Source: Eremomyces bilateralis CBS 781.70 (lineage: Eukaryota; Ascomycota; Dothideomycetes; Eremomycetales; Eremomycetaceae). Taken from it: DNA of 64,000 nucleotides. Position 1 is the stretch's first letter. Every line of letters begins with the position of its first letter. Positions 1 to 11,694 of the stretch are shown here, piece after piece. The notes under the pieces are model-generated. The model was not told where the DNA came from. It ran no database searches and saw nothing but the letters and a program-made list of their open reading frames with translations. Both the position numbers and the translations under genes were made by a program. The stretch lies in assembly GCF_010015585.1 (NCBI RefSeq), contig NW_022985079.1, positions 186,001 to 250,000 on the forward strand, read 5' to 3'.

Positions 1-93
1 CTTTGCATCGACGGAATTGTAAGTGTCGACACCATTGCGAAGGTTCCTTCAAAAGACACAGTCGATGTGTCCCTGGATTTCTGGTCTGATTAA
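1..93 (+). other. Open frame running in from the left edge
   Basis: Frame 1 is open from base 1 to a TAA at 91-93, giving about 30 residues that end in SLDFWSD. It may be the 3' end of a gene that lies outside the window, but it matches no family I recognise and could be chance. Confidence 0.15.
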
Positions 94-2278
94 GAATTAT
101 AAAGTTATTGTTTCTTTCGTTCTGAATTTCGTTCTGAATATCGTCGGAATGTCGACTATCAATGACAATTCTAGAGAATGCTCGGTAGAATATTAGATAA
201 TGCACTGCGAAAAGAGCAAGGCCAAAACGATGCCCCTAAAGAACGGCTGGGTTTGGACACCCTTCAATTAGATAGAGATGAAGAAAAATAAAAAGATATA
301 AATGTCTACACTAATTCTCTGCCTTTAATGAGGGCACAAGGACTCTTAATGAAGGCCCGGTTCCATTTCTCAGGGGGGACGATGCCAGGGATGATACCAC
401 CACTGTGCCTATGCGTCCACTAATAGTTTTGCCGAATATGATAATAGTCAAAGGCTACGAGTATCTTTAAGACTCTGCATGGAGCGCATATAGGTAGTGT
501 TGAGGGTTCAATTCCCCTATCCAATGTCGCACAGGATGAGGCTCCAGACTCGACAACGTCCTCTCATCGACCCTGTCCGACGACCACCATCCTCACCAAT
601 TTGAGAAATGCAAAGTTCGTGTGACATTCATACGGAAACGGGGAATCCCCAAGTCCTGCCGCCGGAAGTAATCAAGTCAACGCGGCTACGTTCCTCACTT
701 CTCCCTTTTCTACCACCGTTCACTAACTAGGAAACAAATGCCCTCAGCCCAAGGATCCGCCTCATCGACATCTCGACACGCTAACCCGGCGAGAGCCTAT
801 CTCGTTTTCGATAGTCGATACGAGGTCGGTGGCGCCTAGGGGGCATTTCTATCATCTCTCCCGCCCTAAGTCGCGAATCGTCCCCGCAAAACCCAATCGG
901 ATCTGCGTCCTATCTTCCGTATTTTCGAGCCGTTGTGTCTGGCGATCGCGGTCAGACGGAACCCCCGGCCGCCTTGTCCAGCTTGTGTCGCGTGGGGTCC
1001 GCAGAAGCTGGATGAGACGCGTCGGGAGGCGGTGGGACGCGATTGGCTGGCTGGATGATTTGAGAATGCGGGTTGCACGGCGGTGGTTTGGAAATGGCGC
1101 GGGACTGCTGATGGGTTCGAGGTTTGGAAAAGGGGTGAAGTTAGGGGAGCGGTTAAGCTTTTAGTAGTGGCGGCTGGCGACCTGCATGCTTGAATGTCTG
1201 ACTAGTCGATGTCGATGACTTTCGACTTTCGAGGCACTGGGGGTTACCACTTATGGCTACACACTCACAATAAGCAACATTGAACCGTGAGGATTGTGTC
1301 CGGGCTTCGAGAGGAGCTATATACGTGTATTCTCGTTTCTGCTACCAATAACAGTAGCATCGCGTGTACATGCCTTATCCTTTTCATTTAGAGATATATT
1401 GAATTCTACGTCTGCTAGAAGTACATCTCTAAATCACCATATGCAAGGTTCCTGCAGCAACCTATTTATTCATATCGCTCCCTGGGCATCATTTGTTTGT
1501 CTTGGATACGTTCGGTTTGTCACATCTCGTAGTTCAGTCGCCAAGTGGTTCTCACAAATCTGTTCCATCTCTCGTTTGTGCTTCCTCTTTAGCTCTTCAT
1601 GTGAGTACCATAAGCCGCTCGTACGGCGCTTGAATACCCAGGATCGCAAAGCGCTGACACGGTAGCAGACGATTTTACACATTCTCCAAGCGCGATGAGG
1701 GAATAGAAAACCGCCAACAGCTTGACAGATTTCCAGCCCGGGGAAATCTATCAACCGTCGGAACACGACCGAACGGTTTGCACTTCACAGCCGCCCCATC
1801 ACTAGATCTCTTCCGCATAAGACGGCACCTTAGGTCCAATACCAGAGCGATGACAGTATTAATTGCCAGTATTCCTCCATATGGAAGCATATCCGCAAGC
1901 TCTTCGACCGCATGATTCCTACACCTGCACGTTGATCAATGTACCGCGAGGTGATGAAATCGATGAGCAGGCGACTTTGACGCACTCCTCCAGCGTACAT
2001 GAGGCTAGAAAAGAATTAAATCTGCCGAGCTACTGGAAGAGTAATAATGGCTCTACCTAGGGCGGTGACGTGGGGTCACTGGATCATCAATTTCTCCATC
2101 CTTAGTGTCAGGGAGCGGGAAGGGGAATTCGTGCTCTGACGTGTAACATCAGGGCCATCTATTTTGTCCACAACGGATGGTGCTTCGTGTTATCCGACGT
2201 GTCAAAGTTCGATGCATGTACAGTTTCCATTCAGTCTGTGGCCATCATAGTGGAAGTATGAATCTGAGATTTTGCCAT
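94..2278. other. No recognisable gene
   Basis: Only short ORFs without family signatures or consistent splice structure are seen. Overlapping frames on both strands at 829-1164 and 866-1078 are GC-rich and look like shadows of each other. Confidence 0.5.
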
Positions 2279-2838
2279 TCATGACAAGTAAAGTGCATCT
2301 TCATTTGATTTAGAGGCTGACATACTTCCACTGACAAACCCATAGCCGTCGAATTCCCCCTCCTCGTCGGTATTCTCTCCGTCGGGTTCCCTCCCTGGGC
2401 GCCTCTTCCCGCGCCAGCGCCTCCACATCGCCCATTTAGTTTTAGGGGCGAGGGCATCGGCGGCGGCGAGAGAGCTGGCGACCGCGGCGCCCGGCCCAAT
2501 TTCCCCCACTATTCTAGTCACGGCTTCGACCGTGTTCTCTATCGTCGTTTCAGTCACGGTTTCGACGGTCGCATGCGGCAGCATTGCGGCGGTAGTGATG
2601 GTGGTGGTGATTGTTGTTGTCTCTATAATCGTTAGCTGATCCGGTAAGAGTCTTATAAGCAAGGGTGGTGCGTTAGATACGTAGCGGTGGACATACTGTA
2701 TTTGTTTATTGCTGACAGAAAACAGAAATGAGATACCTGGAAGGTATGGCAATATATATCTGGCTGTTTCCGGACGAGGCCTGCGGTGTTGGTGGGTTTC
2801 AGATCCGTGGCGGCGGTGAGCTGTTTGATGGTAAACAT
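2279..2838 (-). repeat. Segment A of a three-copy related family (possible decayed small gene)
   Basis: On the minus strand this segment has an ATG at 2838, a Thr-rich stretch (ETTTITTTITTA) and a basic/acidic tail. An intron-like block at 2636-2696 begins GTATGTCCACCGCT and ends in CAG. Closely similar blocks, GTAAGTCCACCCCT at 7013 and GTCAGTCTACCACT at 7622 (reading leftwards), occur in segments B and C and are also followed by Thr/Ala-rich sequence. A 41-nt intron (GTATCT to ACAG) would join the ATG frame to the long frame ending at 2279, whereas the shared 61-nt intron leads to early stops. The coding status is therefore unclear. No known domain was recognised. Confidence 0.4.
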
Positions 2839-4057
2839 GAGAAGGAAATGAAGGATTCTAGGTCTCTAGGGAGCACAGGAGTATACCTTTATATGACTGT
2901 AGAAGCGGGATGTATCTACCGGGCCTTAGGTAGCTATTGTCCCTACCCTCTCTACTCTTCCAGACCTCATCTAACGCGACTACATGTCAAGCGACAGGAA
3001 GTCTGATCATTGAACCAAATAGATGTCCTAAATCAAAGAGAAGGAGGATCGGGTAATCTCGTGGGTATGGGCTGTTTTCAGATATCCCAGGATCAGGAGG
3101 GTCGGACAAGATACTGGAGAAATATCGGTGCTTATTGCTTCGATGACATCTTGGCTAATAAGCTGCATTTTTCCCTCCTCTACAGCTGAGGGTATTTTAG
3201 GATTACCGATAAGCTGCCTTTATCCTAGCTTCTGGTCAATGTTCATGCATCTCGTTCTCCCGCATGAAGTGGGAAGACTCCTGCGCCTTCACCTTGTCAC
3301 AATATATCATTTCAAGGTTTTCCGAGTCGTGAGGCGGATCACAGGGTCGCTATCAAGTTACTTCGTTTTCTGACACCCCTAGAGATGTTCCCAGCATTCA
3401 TGTTTACCGTACCGCTTCATCCTTTGCAGAACTTGAGTCTATATTTGTCGTTCAGTCTTTAGCTGTAGTGTTTACTGCATGGGAAGGGAGAAATTGATGG
3501 CCCTGTCTCCTCAAGCATACCCCCAGAGCGTCGAGATTCGAGAACCCTTAATCGTTACCTACTTTCGCCTCCTATTACTTTTCTTTAAGTTATAGCGTTC
3601 CCCCTTTATATTCTCTTTAATTTAAGGAGCCGATACGAGTCTCTGTTTTAGTCGGCTGGAGGTACACGTCGAAGGCGAAGGGTAATCAATTTCTTCCACC
3701 CGGATGCTGCTTCGCATGGATCGTTGTTCAGTCCAAACAATGAGTCCCGACAATGAAACGCCGCCGTGTCGTTTCACATCGCGAGTTTGATATACAAGAT
3801 CAATTTTGAGACGAGTCATCTACTTTCACCTACGGCTACTACCCTTTCCATGTTAAGCAAATCTCATTTCAGCTACCATGCATAAGGTGATTCAAATGAC
3901 TTTCACGATTCTAGCTCACACCATTTGAGACAGCTTTGGCCGGCTCGCATGTCTGTCTCCTTTCTCCACCAGTTCGCACGGCAGCAGCGTAAGCGAGCGC
4001 TGCATATGTCCGAAGGATTGTCTGCTTTCCCTCCAACTCGACGCACTGCTATCAAAC
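2839..4057. other. No recognisable gene
   Basis: Short ORFs only (for example 3128-3373 plus and 3622-3819 minus), none with a motif or a conserved-looking composition. Confidence 0.45.
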
Positions 4058-5191
4058 CTAAGGCGGCCTTGGGGGATCCCACGGTCTGATTCCTGGTGTT
4101 TTCCATTCCTTTTTGGCGGGCTCTTTGATTGAAATCTTGTTCATCTTTTCATGCATTCTGGCTGTAATGCCCAGCCGCTCGTAGTACATGTACTCTGGCA
4201 TGACATGGCATCCGTCTTCTTTCCGTTCTCGGTCCCAGCGCCACTGCAGCGCGTGTTTCCCGTCTGTATCTGGTGCGACAGCCCTTAGGATGCCATAGTC
4301 ATCCAGTACCCGACGATCCTTCTCTCCTTGTCCGCCATATTCGTCGTCAATATGCAGCCTTCCTCATATTCCGCGCGAACAATCATCGACATAATCCAAT
4401 AATTGATCAGGTATATCACTGTCTGTACGGGTATCCCCATAACATTAGCTGGCCGGAAACATTCCAGGATGAATTTGTGTCGGAAATTCTCACAGTCTTT
4501 CTGATGTAATCTTCCTCTTCCGGGCTTCCCCTTGTAGGAATCTCCAGCGTTCCGCGAATTCTCTGAACACCTGAACTCGGGCTCTAACACTGTTTGGACA
4601 CGGTCCTTTGCCCCATAGACTTGCACGAGGGGCCAGAATAGGAATCGATGAAGGCGCTCCGCGTCCACAGTCAACCACCGATTGAGGGGGGGGTTTGGTA
4701 GTTTTCGTTCCGGAACTCGGTATTTGAAGTATTTTAAAGGAGAACGATGATCCCAGACTTCTTCGGGAGTAGGCGTCACGAGTACATCGTCTAGGGACAA
4801 TGTTGGACGATCACGCTTGAATGTCAACCGAAAATTTCCCAGCTTCATCGTGAAGATGGTAGTGACTTGGGGCCAAGGGAATCCCATAGTGTCCGGCAAT
4901 GTCTCTTTCCTTTGATTCAAATCTGGATCCATTGGCAGTGTATCAACTGGTTAGCTTCGCGTCCACAGATTAGTTCTGGAATCCTATGGGAGACTTCGTC
5001 CTTCACGACGGAGGGCGGGACTCTTTATACCTACCAAAGGTTTTGCGGGTGATGGCAACCGCTACCGCAACTGGGCCGCCATATTCCACCCAGGAGGTAT
5101 ATATCTGAGGTATTCCGGCCATATACGGTACGGTAACCCTGCAGACAAGGCCAAAGGCCGTTTTATTAGGAAAGAAACCCACAAAACCCAT
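4058..5191 (-). CDS. Candidate multi-exon gene of unknown function, exon structure unresolved
   Basis: I do not recognise the family. A first exon from ATG 5191 reads MGFVGFFPNKTAFGLVCRV and ends KTF at a GTAGGT donor near 5041. An acceptor (AACCAG, near 4950) joins it in frame to a second exon containing PDLNQRKETLPDTMGF, SLDDVLVTPTPEEVWDHRSP and ERLHRFLFWPLVQVYG. The 3' part, from about 4330 to a TAG at 4058-4060, is clearly coding in another frame (VLDDYGILRAVAPDTDGKH, then MPEYMYYERLGITARMHEKM). The stretch between (about 4580-4340) does not connect the frames simply. Either one or two small introns are missed or the gene is frameshifted. The composition looks like a soluble protein. Confidence 0.45.
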
Positions 5192-5823
5192 AGGGTCAAA
5201 TGGTCCAAAGGCCAGATCAACCCCTCAACGTTCCGCCAACATAGATGAACTATTTTGTCCGTAGAGGCAGTGCTGTAACCTATGGTACATATGATGGGCG
5301 TTCATACAATGGCCAGCTTGACCGTATCACTGTGCAGTGAGTGCATAATAGTACCTCCGTGCAAAACCACATTAGTTATCTAAGATACTAACTACTCTGG
5401 ATGGCCAGCAGCATGCAGTAAGTATTACGGTAAATACTCTACTCTCATCCCCGAATCACCAAACATTTAGCATCCTGTAGATTGGAATCAGTACCTAAAC
5501 TCTACGATGTTGATGTTTGGGGGGAACTAATGCCAGTCCTAATGCGCTATCATTTGGTTGGTGTATCCATACCAGTGTGTCCCACTCAGTGCTCACGAGC
5601 ACAGCCCACTCCATCTACCTTCAGTTTAGGAGTATTCCTCATTTGAATCATAGATGTCTTAACAAAGAACAGAGACTCCTGTTTTCGTGAAGTAGGTAAC
5701 TAAGTGAAGTTGAGTTAAGATAACTTAGTTACCTAATAGTAAAAGACCTCGTCTCTGAAACTGGAACCAGCGGTACTAGAAGTGGGAATCTGTTTAGAGA
5801 CACCTAAATTTCAACATAAATCA
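5192..5823. other. No recognisable gene; upstream of the tRNA
   Basis: AT-richer sequence with a short palindromic stretch around 5700-5735 (taactaagtgaagttgag repeated with taacttagttacc). Nothing codes convincingly. Confidence 0.4.
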
Positions 5824-5912
5824 GCTCGCTTAGCTCAGTTGGTTAGAGCGTCGTACTAATATTCCTACAATATGGTATGCGAAGGTCGCCAGTTCGACCC
5901 TGGTAGTGAGCA
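5824..5912 (+). tRNA. tRNA-Ile(AAT), 15-nt intron
   Basis: The acceptor stem GCTCGCT (5824-5830) pairs with AGTGAGC (5905-5911) with one G-U, followed by discriminator A. The A box is TAGCTCAGTTGG and the D arm is GCTCAGTTGGTTAGAGC. The anticodon stem TCGTA/TGCGA closes the loop CTAATA-A with anticodon AAT at 5858-5860. A 15-nt intron (5862-5876) sits one base 3' of the anticodon, the canonical position for eukaryotic nuclear tRNA introns. The T arm GCCAG-TTCGACC-CTGGT carries the B box. All arms fold without mispairs, so the gene looks functional. Confidence 0.93.
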
Positions 5913-5931
5913 TTTCTTTTTTTCTTTTTTT
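5913..5931 (+). terminator. RNA polymerase III terminator of the tRNA
   Basis: Runs of T (TTTCTTTTTTTCTTTTTTT) begin directly after the tRNA discriminator base, the usual Pol III stop. Confidence 0.85.
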
Positions 5932-6519
5932 GATCTTTTATCAGAAACCTAAGCTATTTTTTTTGTCATCTTCTCTTGGTTAACTAGGTCCTCACGTGTT
6001 TTCTAACCGCCATTTTGCTTGTTCAAACCTGTCAGGGGCGGACGAAATTGATGGTTCTCAAGTCTTCATGGCTTCGAAACATCTCAATTAATACTTTGCT
6101 TTAACTACCTATCTATACCCCTAGTTGATGTCTCATCACTCATGCTCCTCTTGACTAAAGAGGTCAATACAATTCCCTATCACGTAGGCCGGAGGTGTAC
6201 GTCAAGGATGCACTGTGACCAGCTTCGTTTAGTGGAAGAATTGATGGCACTTCGCCGTTGCCGTTCCCCCAGCCGATGCAAAGCAAAACGATGAGCCATA
6301 CCAACTCTACTAACTTGAAGAAGTATGACTAGAGTAAACAGATGGGACTGTGCCCTTGATGCACTCTCCCGGCCTACGCCAACGGAGAGCCCATGACCGG
6401 ATGGAACTGATAGCACTGCGCCTTTGATACTCTCTTCCGGCCTATTCAAAACGAAGAACCACATCAACTTCGTCAACTTAAACTCGATCAATGTGCACAT
6501 CATAAAATCAACACCTTTA
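5932..6519. other. No gene; two degenerate direct copies of about 110 bp
   Basis: The stretches around 6200-6320 and 6320-6470 share an ordered set of words (gatgg-actg, gcccttgat/gcctttgat, actctc-ccggcct, cgatgag/aacgaag, catc/acca-aact, ctcgtc-aactt), suggesting an old imperfect duplication. No coding signal is seen. Confidence 0.3.
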
Positions 6520-7030
6520 ATTTACTGGTATTGATTAAGGTAGCTACTTGGGGCGGAGGAGGTAACGGGGACGGCGTCCGCGAAAGTCTGGTAGGCGGCG
6601 TCTCAGGGGGCCGCCAGTGGGCACGGGCTAGGTCTGCGGAGAGGAAGAGACCCGTCGCGTGGTACCGGGGGAGGCCCTCCGTGCAGTTCGAGGGGCCCAT
6701 TCGCTCAGGAGGGATGATGATTTGAGGCTCCACCCCTTTTCGCTTTCTGCCACGCTTCCCACAAGAACATTGTTCCCTTGACGATTGAGACTAGAATCAC
6801 AAATTGCCCCCCGATTATGCCCATGATGTTTGCCATTTGCCCGGGCCGGGGCAGAAGGCCGTGGCTGTAGCGGAGGCCGTAGTTGACAGCGCGGGCATAG
6901 TGATGGTAGCGGTGTTCGTGCTACTGCAGTGGTTCCTGCAACCATAGATGCATGTTAGCTGGTGTAAGATGAATGATAGCAGATGTACATTAGATACAGA
7001 GGGGTGGACTTACCTTTCAAAGTGTGGTTT
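6520..7030 (-). repeat. Segment B of the three-copy family
   Basis: Read on the minus strand, the block starting at 7013 (GTAAGTCCACCCCTCTGTAT) matches the intron-like block of segment A and weakly that of C, and ends at CAG near 6940. The sequence after it encodes Thr/Ala-rich residues (STNTATITMPALSTTASATA) in one frame and a hydrophobic stretch (MGIIGGQFVILVSIVKGTMF) followed by a basic WEAWQKAKRGG in another. That hydrophobic-then-basic order resembles the tail of segment A (MWRRWRGKRRPG). The frames do not connect, so it is probably a relic of a small membrane or secreted protein gene. Confidence 0.35.
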
Positions 7031-7209
7031 CTTAACGAAAAGGAAAAGAGCGGTCTGAGGGCGGGCCGAAGGGCGGGAGTGCTATCCAACGAGGGTGGAT
7101 ATTGCCCGGCCTATCTTGGCGGCGCGGGCGTCGGTCACGGAGGCTGGTGCGGCGGCATCGGAAGCGGGCACGTCGTCTAGGGGTAATGTCCCCTCCGGTA
7201 TTCCCCCCT

Positions 7210-7640
7210 CTACACCCCCCTCTCCCCTTCAACTATCCCTTGCGTTGGAGCCAGCACTTCCCCTTCTTTCTCCCCTTGTAAAGAAGGGTGGTAGCTTAAT
7301 CGCGCCCACAACGGTGACGGTAACCAGCAAGATCCAACCCCAGACGGTGTCCGGAAGGGTCCAGATGGAGGAGGGAGAGAGAGGGAGAGGGGACTATGAT
7401 GATGGGGCTCGGGAGGCCCATGACCGTTTCGGTCACCGTTTTTGTGGCCGTTGTGGTTATCATCCCCATGTCCGGCTACTTCTTCTGCTCGGCCATCTCG
7501 GCGGCAGCGGTGTTGGTGGTGGTGTTGCTTTGCTAATATTGTATTAGTTAGCAAACGTTAGTGGGTGTAAAAAGATGCGTGGAGGTAAGGACTGCGTGGC
7601 GGATACGCAGTGGTAGACTGACTATGTACACATGTTTGCT
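7210..7640 (-). repeat. Segment C of the three-copy family
   Basis: Minus strand. The intron-like block starts at 7622 (GTCAGTCTACCACTGCGTAT) and could end at TTAG near 7535. The next bases read as Thr/Asn/Ala-rich sequence (QSNTTTNTAAAEM), like A and B. B and C also share flanking words (gttag-ggtgtaa-agatg and aaaggaaaag), so these two look like a tandem duplication about 610 bp apart. Confidence 0.35.
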
Positions 7641-7690
7641 CATTTGAAAAGGAAAAGTAAGAGGTTCGAAGTAGCATAGGCTACATACAA

Positions 7691-7945
7691 CTATGAAAAC
7701 AAGTATAATCCAAAACATAGAATGAAGCGAGACGTAGGTGAAGGAATTGGAAATGCATCAGGTGCGGCCGGGGCACCGGTAAGTACCTTACCAATGCATC
7801 TGGCATGATTGTTTACGAGCAACTGGCGTACCTGCCGGGCTGTGGATAGAAGCTCTGCTGCTCCCACCATTTGAGCCAGAGAATCTGAAGATGCATTGGT
7901 TCGGTAAGAAGAGGTGGCAGCGGTGCCGGTGAGGGCGGCCGTCAC
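7691..7945 (-). CDS. Possible first exon of a small hypothetical gene
   Basis: An ATG at 7945 opens MTAALTGTAATSSYRTNASS, followed by SDSLAQMVGAAELLSTARQ. A GTACGC donor follows the ARQ codons. The composition is protein-like and the piece lies just upstream of segment C on the same strand, so it may be the 5' exon of the segment C gene. I could not follow the frame further and recognise no family. Confidence 0.25.
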   Translation of the reverse strand: MTAALTGTAATSSYRTNASSDSLAQMVGAAELLSTARQVRQLLVNNHARCIGKVLTGAPAAPDAFPIPSPTSRFILCFGLYLFS

Positions 7946-7949
7946 CTAT

Positions 7950-9244
7950 TCCATATCAACGCGAAGGACGAGATATCACAGGAGCAAGGTCTTTTACCGT
8001 GCCCGTGAACTTGCTATTGAAGTACTTCGTAAATGTTGGACCCGGGTTATCGGCGGGGAATACCGGTACCTAGTCCTATGGTTGGAAAAACGCAGACGTA
8101 TCTCCCCAGCCTCCAAATAAGGTACACTCGTTACCAATGGGTCTGAACCAGTGCGTAATCGGATGCCTTGCAAGAACATATAATTCAATCTTCGTCAAAT
8201 ACTTGCATGGCCCCCTAACGTATACTGAGCAATCTGATGGCGACGAAAATGTGGGAATTCGCAATTGAGCAGATAGACCGGGCAGATATCTGCGGCGGAC
8301 AATACAATGGGAATCGCCAGAAAACATCACGGCAATTGCCAGTACGGTGTTTGCCTTCTGTTGAGCTGAATTAACTTTGAATCTGAAGCCATCGTATACC
8401 GCTTCAAGGGAATAGAAGAACCGTAGGTGGATACGATACTTCGTTTGCATGAACCAGAGGAGCATATCGAACAGCGAAGCGCGATCCATTTCACAGAGGA
8501 CGAATGGACTTGGACAATTCAGAGGCGCCAGTAGAGCGTTGCAAGACGAAAAAACGCAAAATTCCCATTTTCGCTAATAAGACCCCATCCCAGAGTTTCG
8601 TAAATGCAGCAAGCAAACGTGGTTTTCCGCGTTTGCGAAAGGAAGAAATGGAGTGTGTTGTGATGTCTGTCTGCGGTTCATCACAGTGATGCATGTCTAC
8701 CCCTGACATACAAGGTCCGTCCCATCATCCTTCCCTGTCCCTTCCGTTTTCCGGCTTTCAGCCCCCCTTTCAGTTCCAGCACCGAGTCCGCCTTGACCCG
8801 CCTGGCTCTGCCCCCCGTTTTAAGTGCTCGCTCGTCGCACCTGAACCGACGCGCTGAACGGACGCGATGGAAGAATACAATGTGTGGAAAAGTAACGAAA
8901 CGAATCGCGGCGCAGCAGAAGACCCCTCGACATCTAGCATGGGCCCCAAGATTCAACGATGTAGAACCCGCGCCGGCAGCAGCAGCACCAATAACTGTTA
9001 TTAAGCTTCATCGGTCTCCTTTCCCCGCCGAACAGCAAACAATGAGCAAAGCCTTGAGAACGCCATACAGCGCAAAAAAAGAAAATCTTGGATCGGTGGT
9101 TGGAAGAAACGCCGTCATTCGCCCGCCATGAGTAAGCTATGCCGGAAAGCACGAACGTGGAAAGTTATGAGTGAGGAGACGTTGAAGGATGGAAAGTGAA
9201 GTGCGTGTGTCAAACAATTGCATGCATATGCGCGCTATCGTGAT
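7950..9244. other. No recognisable gene
   Basis: Two open frames, 8076-8489 minus (137 codons) and 8793-9131 plus (112 codons), have no recognisable motif and overlap other open frames. I do not call them genes. The right part is the 3' flank of the Bni4-type gene. Confidence 0.4.
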
Positions 9245-11694
9245 TCAGAAGAAATGCGTGTGAGGCTTCGAGAGTTCGTGAACTTCCATTTCCTGCGGGC
9301 GGGTTCGAGTCAGTACGATGTACGATGGGACTGGTGAAATCCTGCTTACCATTTTAAATGTATTAAGCTCCTCCTTGATCTGCTGAGCCAGCATGGGAGT
9401 GAGCTTGTTACAGGTCGCAATGTCGCCACGGCGGTCATAGTCGGTAGGAGACCAAACATCGTGGAACTGGATACGGGGGCTGAAGGTGATGTTGCGGATG
9501 CTGCCACCTGGTGTGTTGGGCAAGCTCTTGGAGCTAGCAGTAGCGAAGCGAGAGGCCGCCATGAAGTAGTCGGTCCCGTCAAGCCGAATCCTTTCCTCAA
9601 CCGGAGTGCCGGGGGCGCTGGACGCAGGGGAGTCGCCAACATACGGCACGGGTGGAAGGGCGAAGCCGGCCGTTTTTTGATCGGCGGGACTAACGACAGG
9701 AGAGGAGTTGGTGGAGCCAGGCCCTGGGGATACAGTCAATGGTTGGCAAGGTTAATGAGGGAAGGGGGCGACTTACGCTTTAGGATTCCTTTTTTCGCAA
9801 CCGCAGCGAGAATCTGCTGTCTCTCACGATCCCCTCCAAGGATGGTCTTCCGGGAGTCTCCCCCAGTCACCGACCCGTGAGAGGAACTAGGTGGATCGAT
9901 AGACGAAGAATCCACCGAGCTCGTATCCAACTTCAGGAGGCCAGAGCCGCCAACAGGGTGGTCATAAGAATCGACATGGACATTCACCTGCTCACGTTCT
10001 GCCTCGACCGTGACCATGGAGACTTCAGCGACGCTTGGCCCAGCGGTTCCAGCGGCTCCGGCATCTTCAGTGGGTCCTCCAACCATAGACTTCGGTCGGA
10101 AGATGGCCTTTAGTGACCGAGTAGACTTCTTCATGCCCCTTCCCACTTTCCGAAGCATCATCGATGCGGACGATGCCGTCGAAGATATGGAAAGATTGTC
10201 CGTCGATCCAGTGAACACATTGCCTTGTCCCGAGTAGATCGAAGAACCAATGCCTGCCGCTTCCTGTTGAGCAACGATGGCATCTTCACGCTCTTGTTCA
10301 GCCTCCCTGTTGTCCTTTCGTAACTTGTTCCTGTCTGCAGCCGCAGCCATAGCCGCATTCGTTTCAGCAGCCTTTCGCAATTCCGCAGCACTGCTGAAAG
10401 ACAGTGCTCTCCGCAGTCGAGATTTCATCCCCTTGTTGAGTTCCTTCTCGTTCAACGCGCTGAGCTGTCTCATGGCCGGGGTTTGTGTGGCAATCGACGG
10501 CTCGGGAGTTTTCGGTCGGGATGAGGACGGAGAGGAGGATTCGTCATCTGCCAAAATGGGTTTTGCCAGAGGGGAAGCAGCAAGGCGCTTGCCTCCATCA
10601 GAAGGGACGCGATGACCAGATCTTGGTTGATGCTGTGGAGGTGTGATTGCGAACATGGAAGGTTTAGAAGAGTTGTAAGAGTCATTACGAGCGGATGCTG
10701 GTCGTTGAATCTGAGAGTGAACGGAAGCACGGCTCTCGCTGCTGGCAGTCCTCTCTCGTGACGAGGCTGGACGGAGAGAAACTGTTGCAGTAGTGATATT
10801 CGGGCGCGGGGCGGATGCAGTTGACATAACTTCCGATGTAGGCTTCACTAGTGGTTCTGAGTTCAAGGCCGGTTCAAGGTTTCCCAGGTTTCCCAAGCTT
10901 CGGCGTCTATACCTCTTGGCCAACTCTGATCCCGATTGACGATTATTCTGGGTGGTATCATCAGCACTACCAGACCTAATGTGCTTTGCAGTAGGAGAGT
11001 TCGTAGATCCTAGATTTGGCTTGAACACTGATGGCAGCAAAAGTTGGTCCTTGGATTGAGCGTCGACTGCACTCTGGTCGGTGTGATTGGTCTCACCCAA
11101 GAGAGCAGTTTCAGGACGACGCAGAGTACGACGGTACCTATCCGCAGAAGTCTTGGATTGACTGTCTGTCAATTGAAGAGACAAGTCTGGAACAGACGTC
11201 GAGTGAATGAACGATGACGCTGGCCGACCATCGATTCTCGACATTGCACTTGACCCCACAGGAACCATCGAATCATCCTTTGAGACTTGCCTGCCGGTCA
11301 TCGATGCGCTGGACGACGAAGCCGTCGAGGCCGTCGAGGCCGACGAAGTGGACGCAGGTCCCGAACGGCTTGAGTGGTGACCGGGCTGAAAGTTTTGCTG
11401 GAGACCAGAAGACGGGGCTGGAGCAGATGAGGTCCGGTTGTCCAATCTCAAATGAGGAGTGGTCTGAAACGCGTACGGAGCGACTGGAGAAGCCGACGTT
11501 CCCCGATAAGGGATCCCACCACGTTGTGCATTGTAGATATGGCTCGATGGCATCGGGTGTGGTCGAGAGGATTGATGAGACTGTGAGACGCTCTTGAAAG
11601 CGTCTGGGGAGGAGTGGAGCATCGTCGTGGCAGGTTGAACGATAGGAGCAAGTACTTCAGCCATCGGAGCAGCGAATGAGATGGAATCGAACAC
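9245..11694 (-). CDS. bni4: Bni4-type protein phosphatase 1 targeting protein
   Basis: Three exons (11694-9777, 9723-9350, 9292-9245; introns of 53 and 57 bp with GTAAGT/GTAAGC donors) give 779 residues. Most of the protein is Ser/Pro-rich and low in complexity, as in other fungal Bni4 proteins. A basic/coiled segment lies around residues 425-475. The conserved C-terminus carries an RVxF-like PP1 docking motif, RIQF, at about 723-726, followed by DYDRRGDIATCNKLTP and the end EMEVHELSKPHTHFF. In yeast, Bni4 brings the Glc7 phosphatase to the septin ring to direct chitin synthesis at the bud neck; a septum or hyphal-neck role is inferred here. The last exon of 15 codons is required for the conserved ending. 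A second ATG ten codons downstream could be the true start. Confidence 0.8.

Noticed and set aside
503-516. B-box-like gggttcaattcccc
   Set aside because: No matching A box, acceptor stem or cloverleaf around it.
9736-9739. Treating the two Bni4-region frames as separate genes
   Set aside because: A 53-bp GT-AG intron joins them in frame and yields the conserved ending, so they are one gene.
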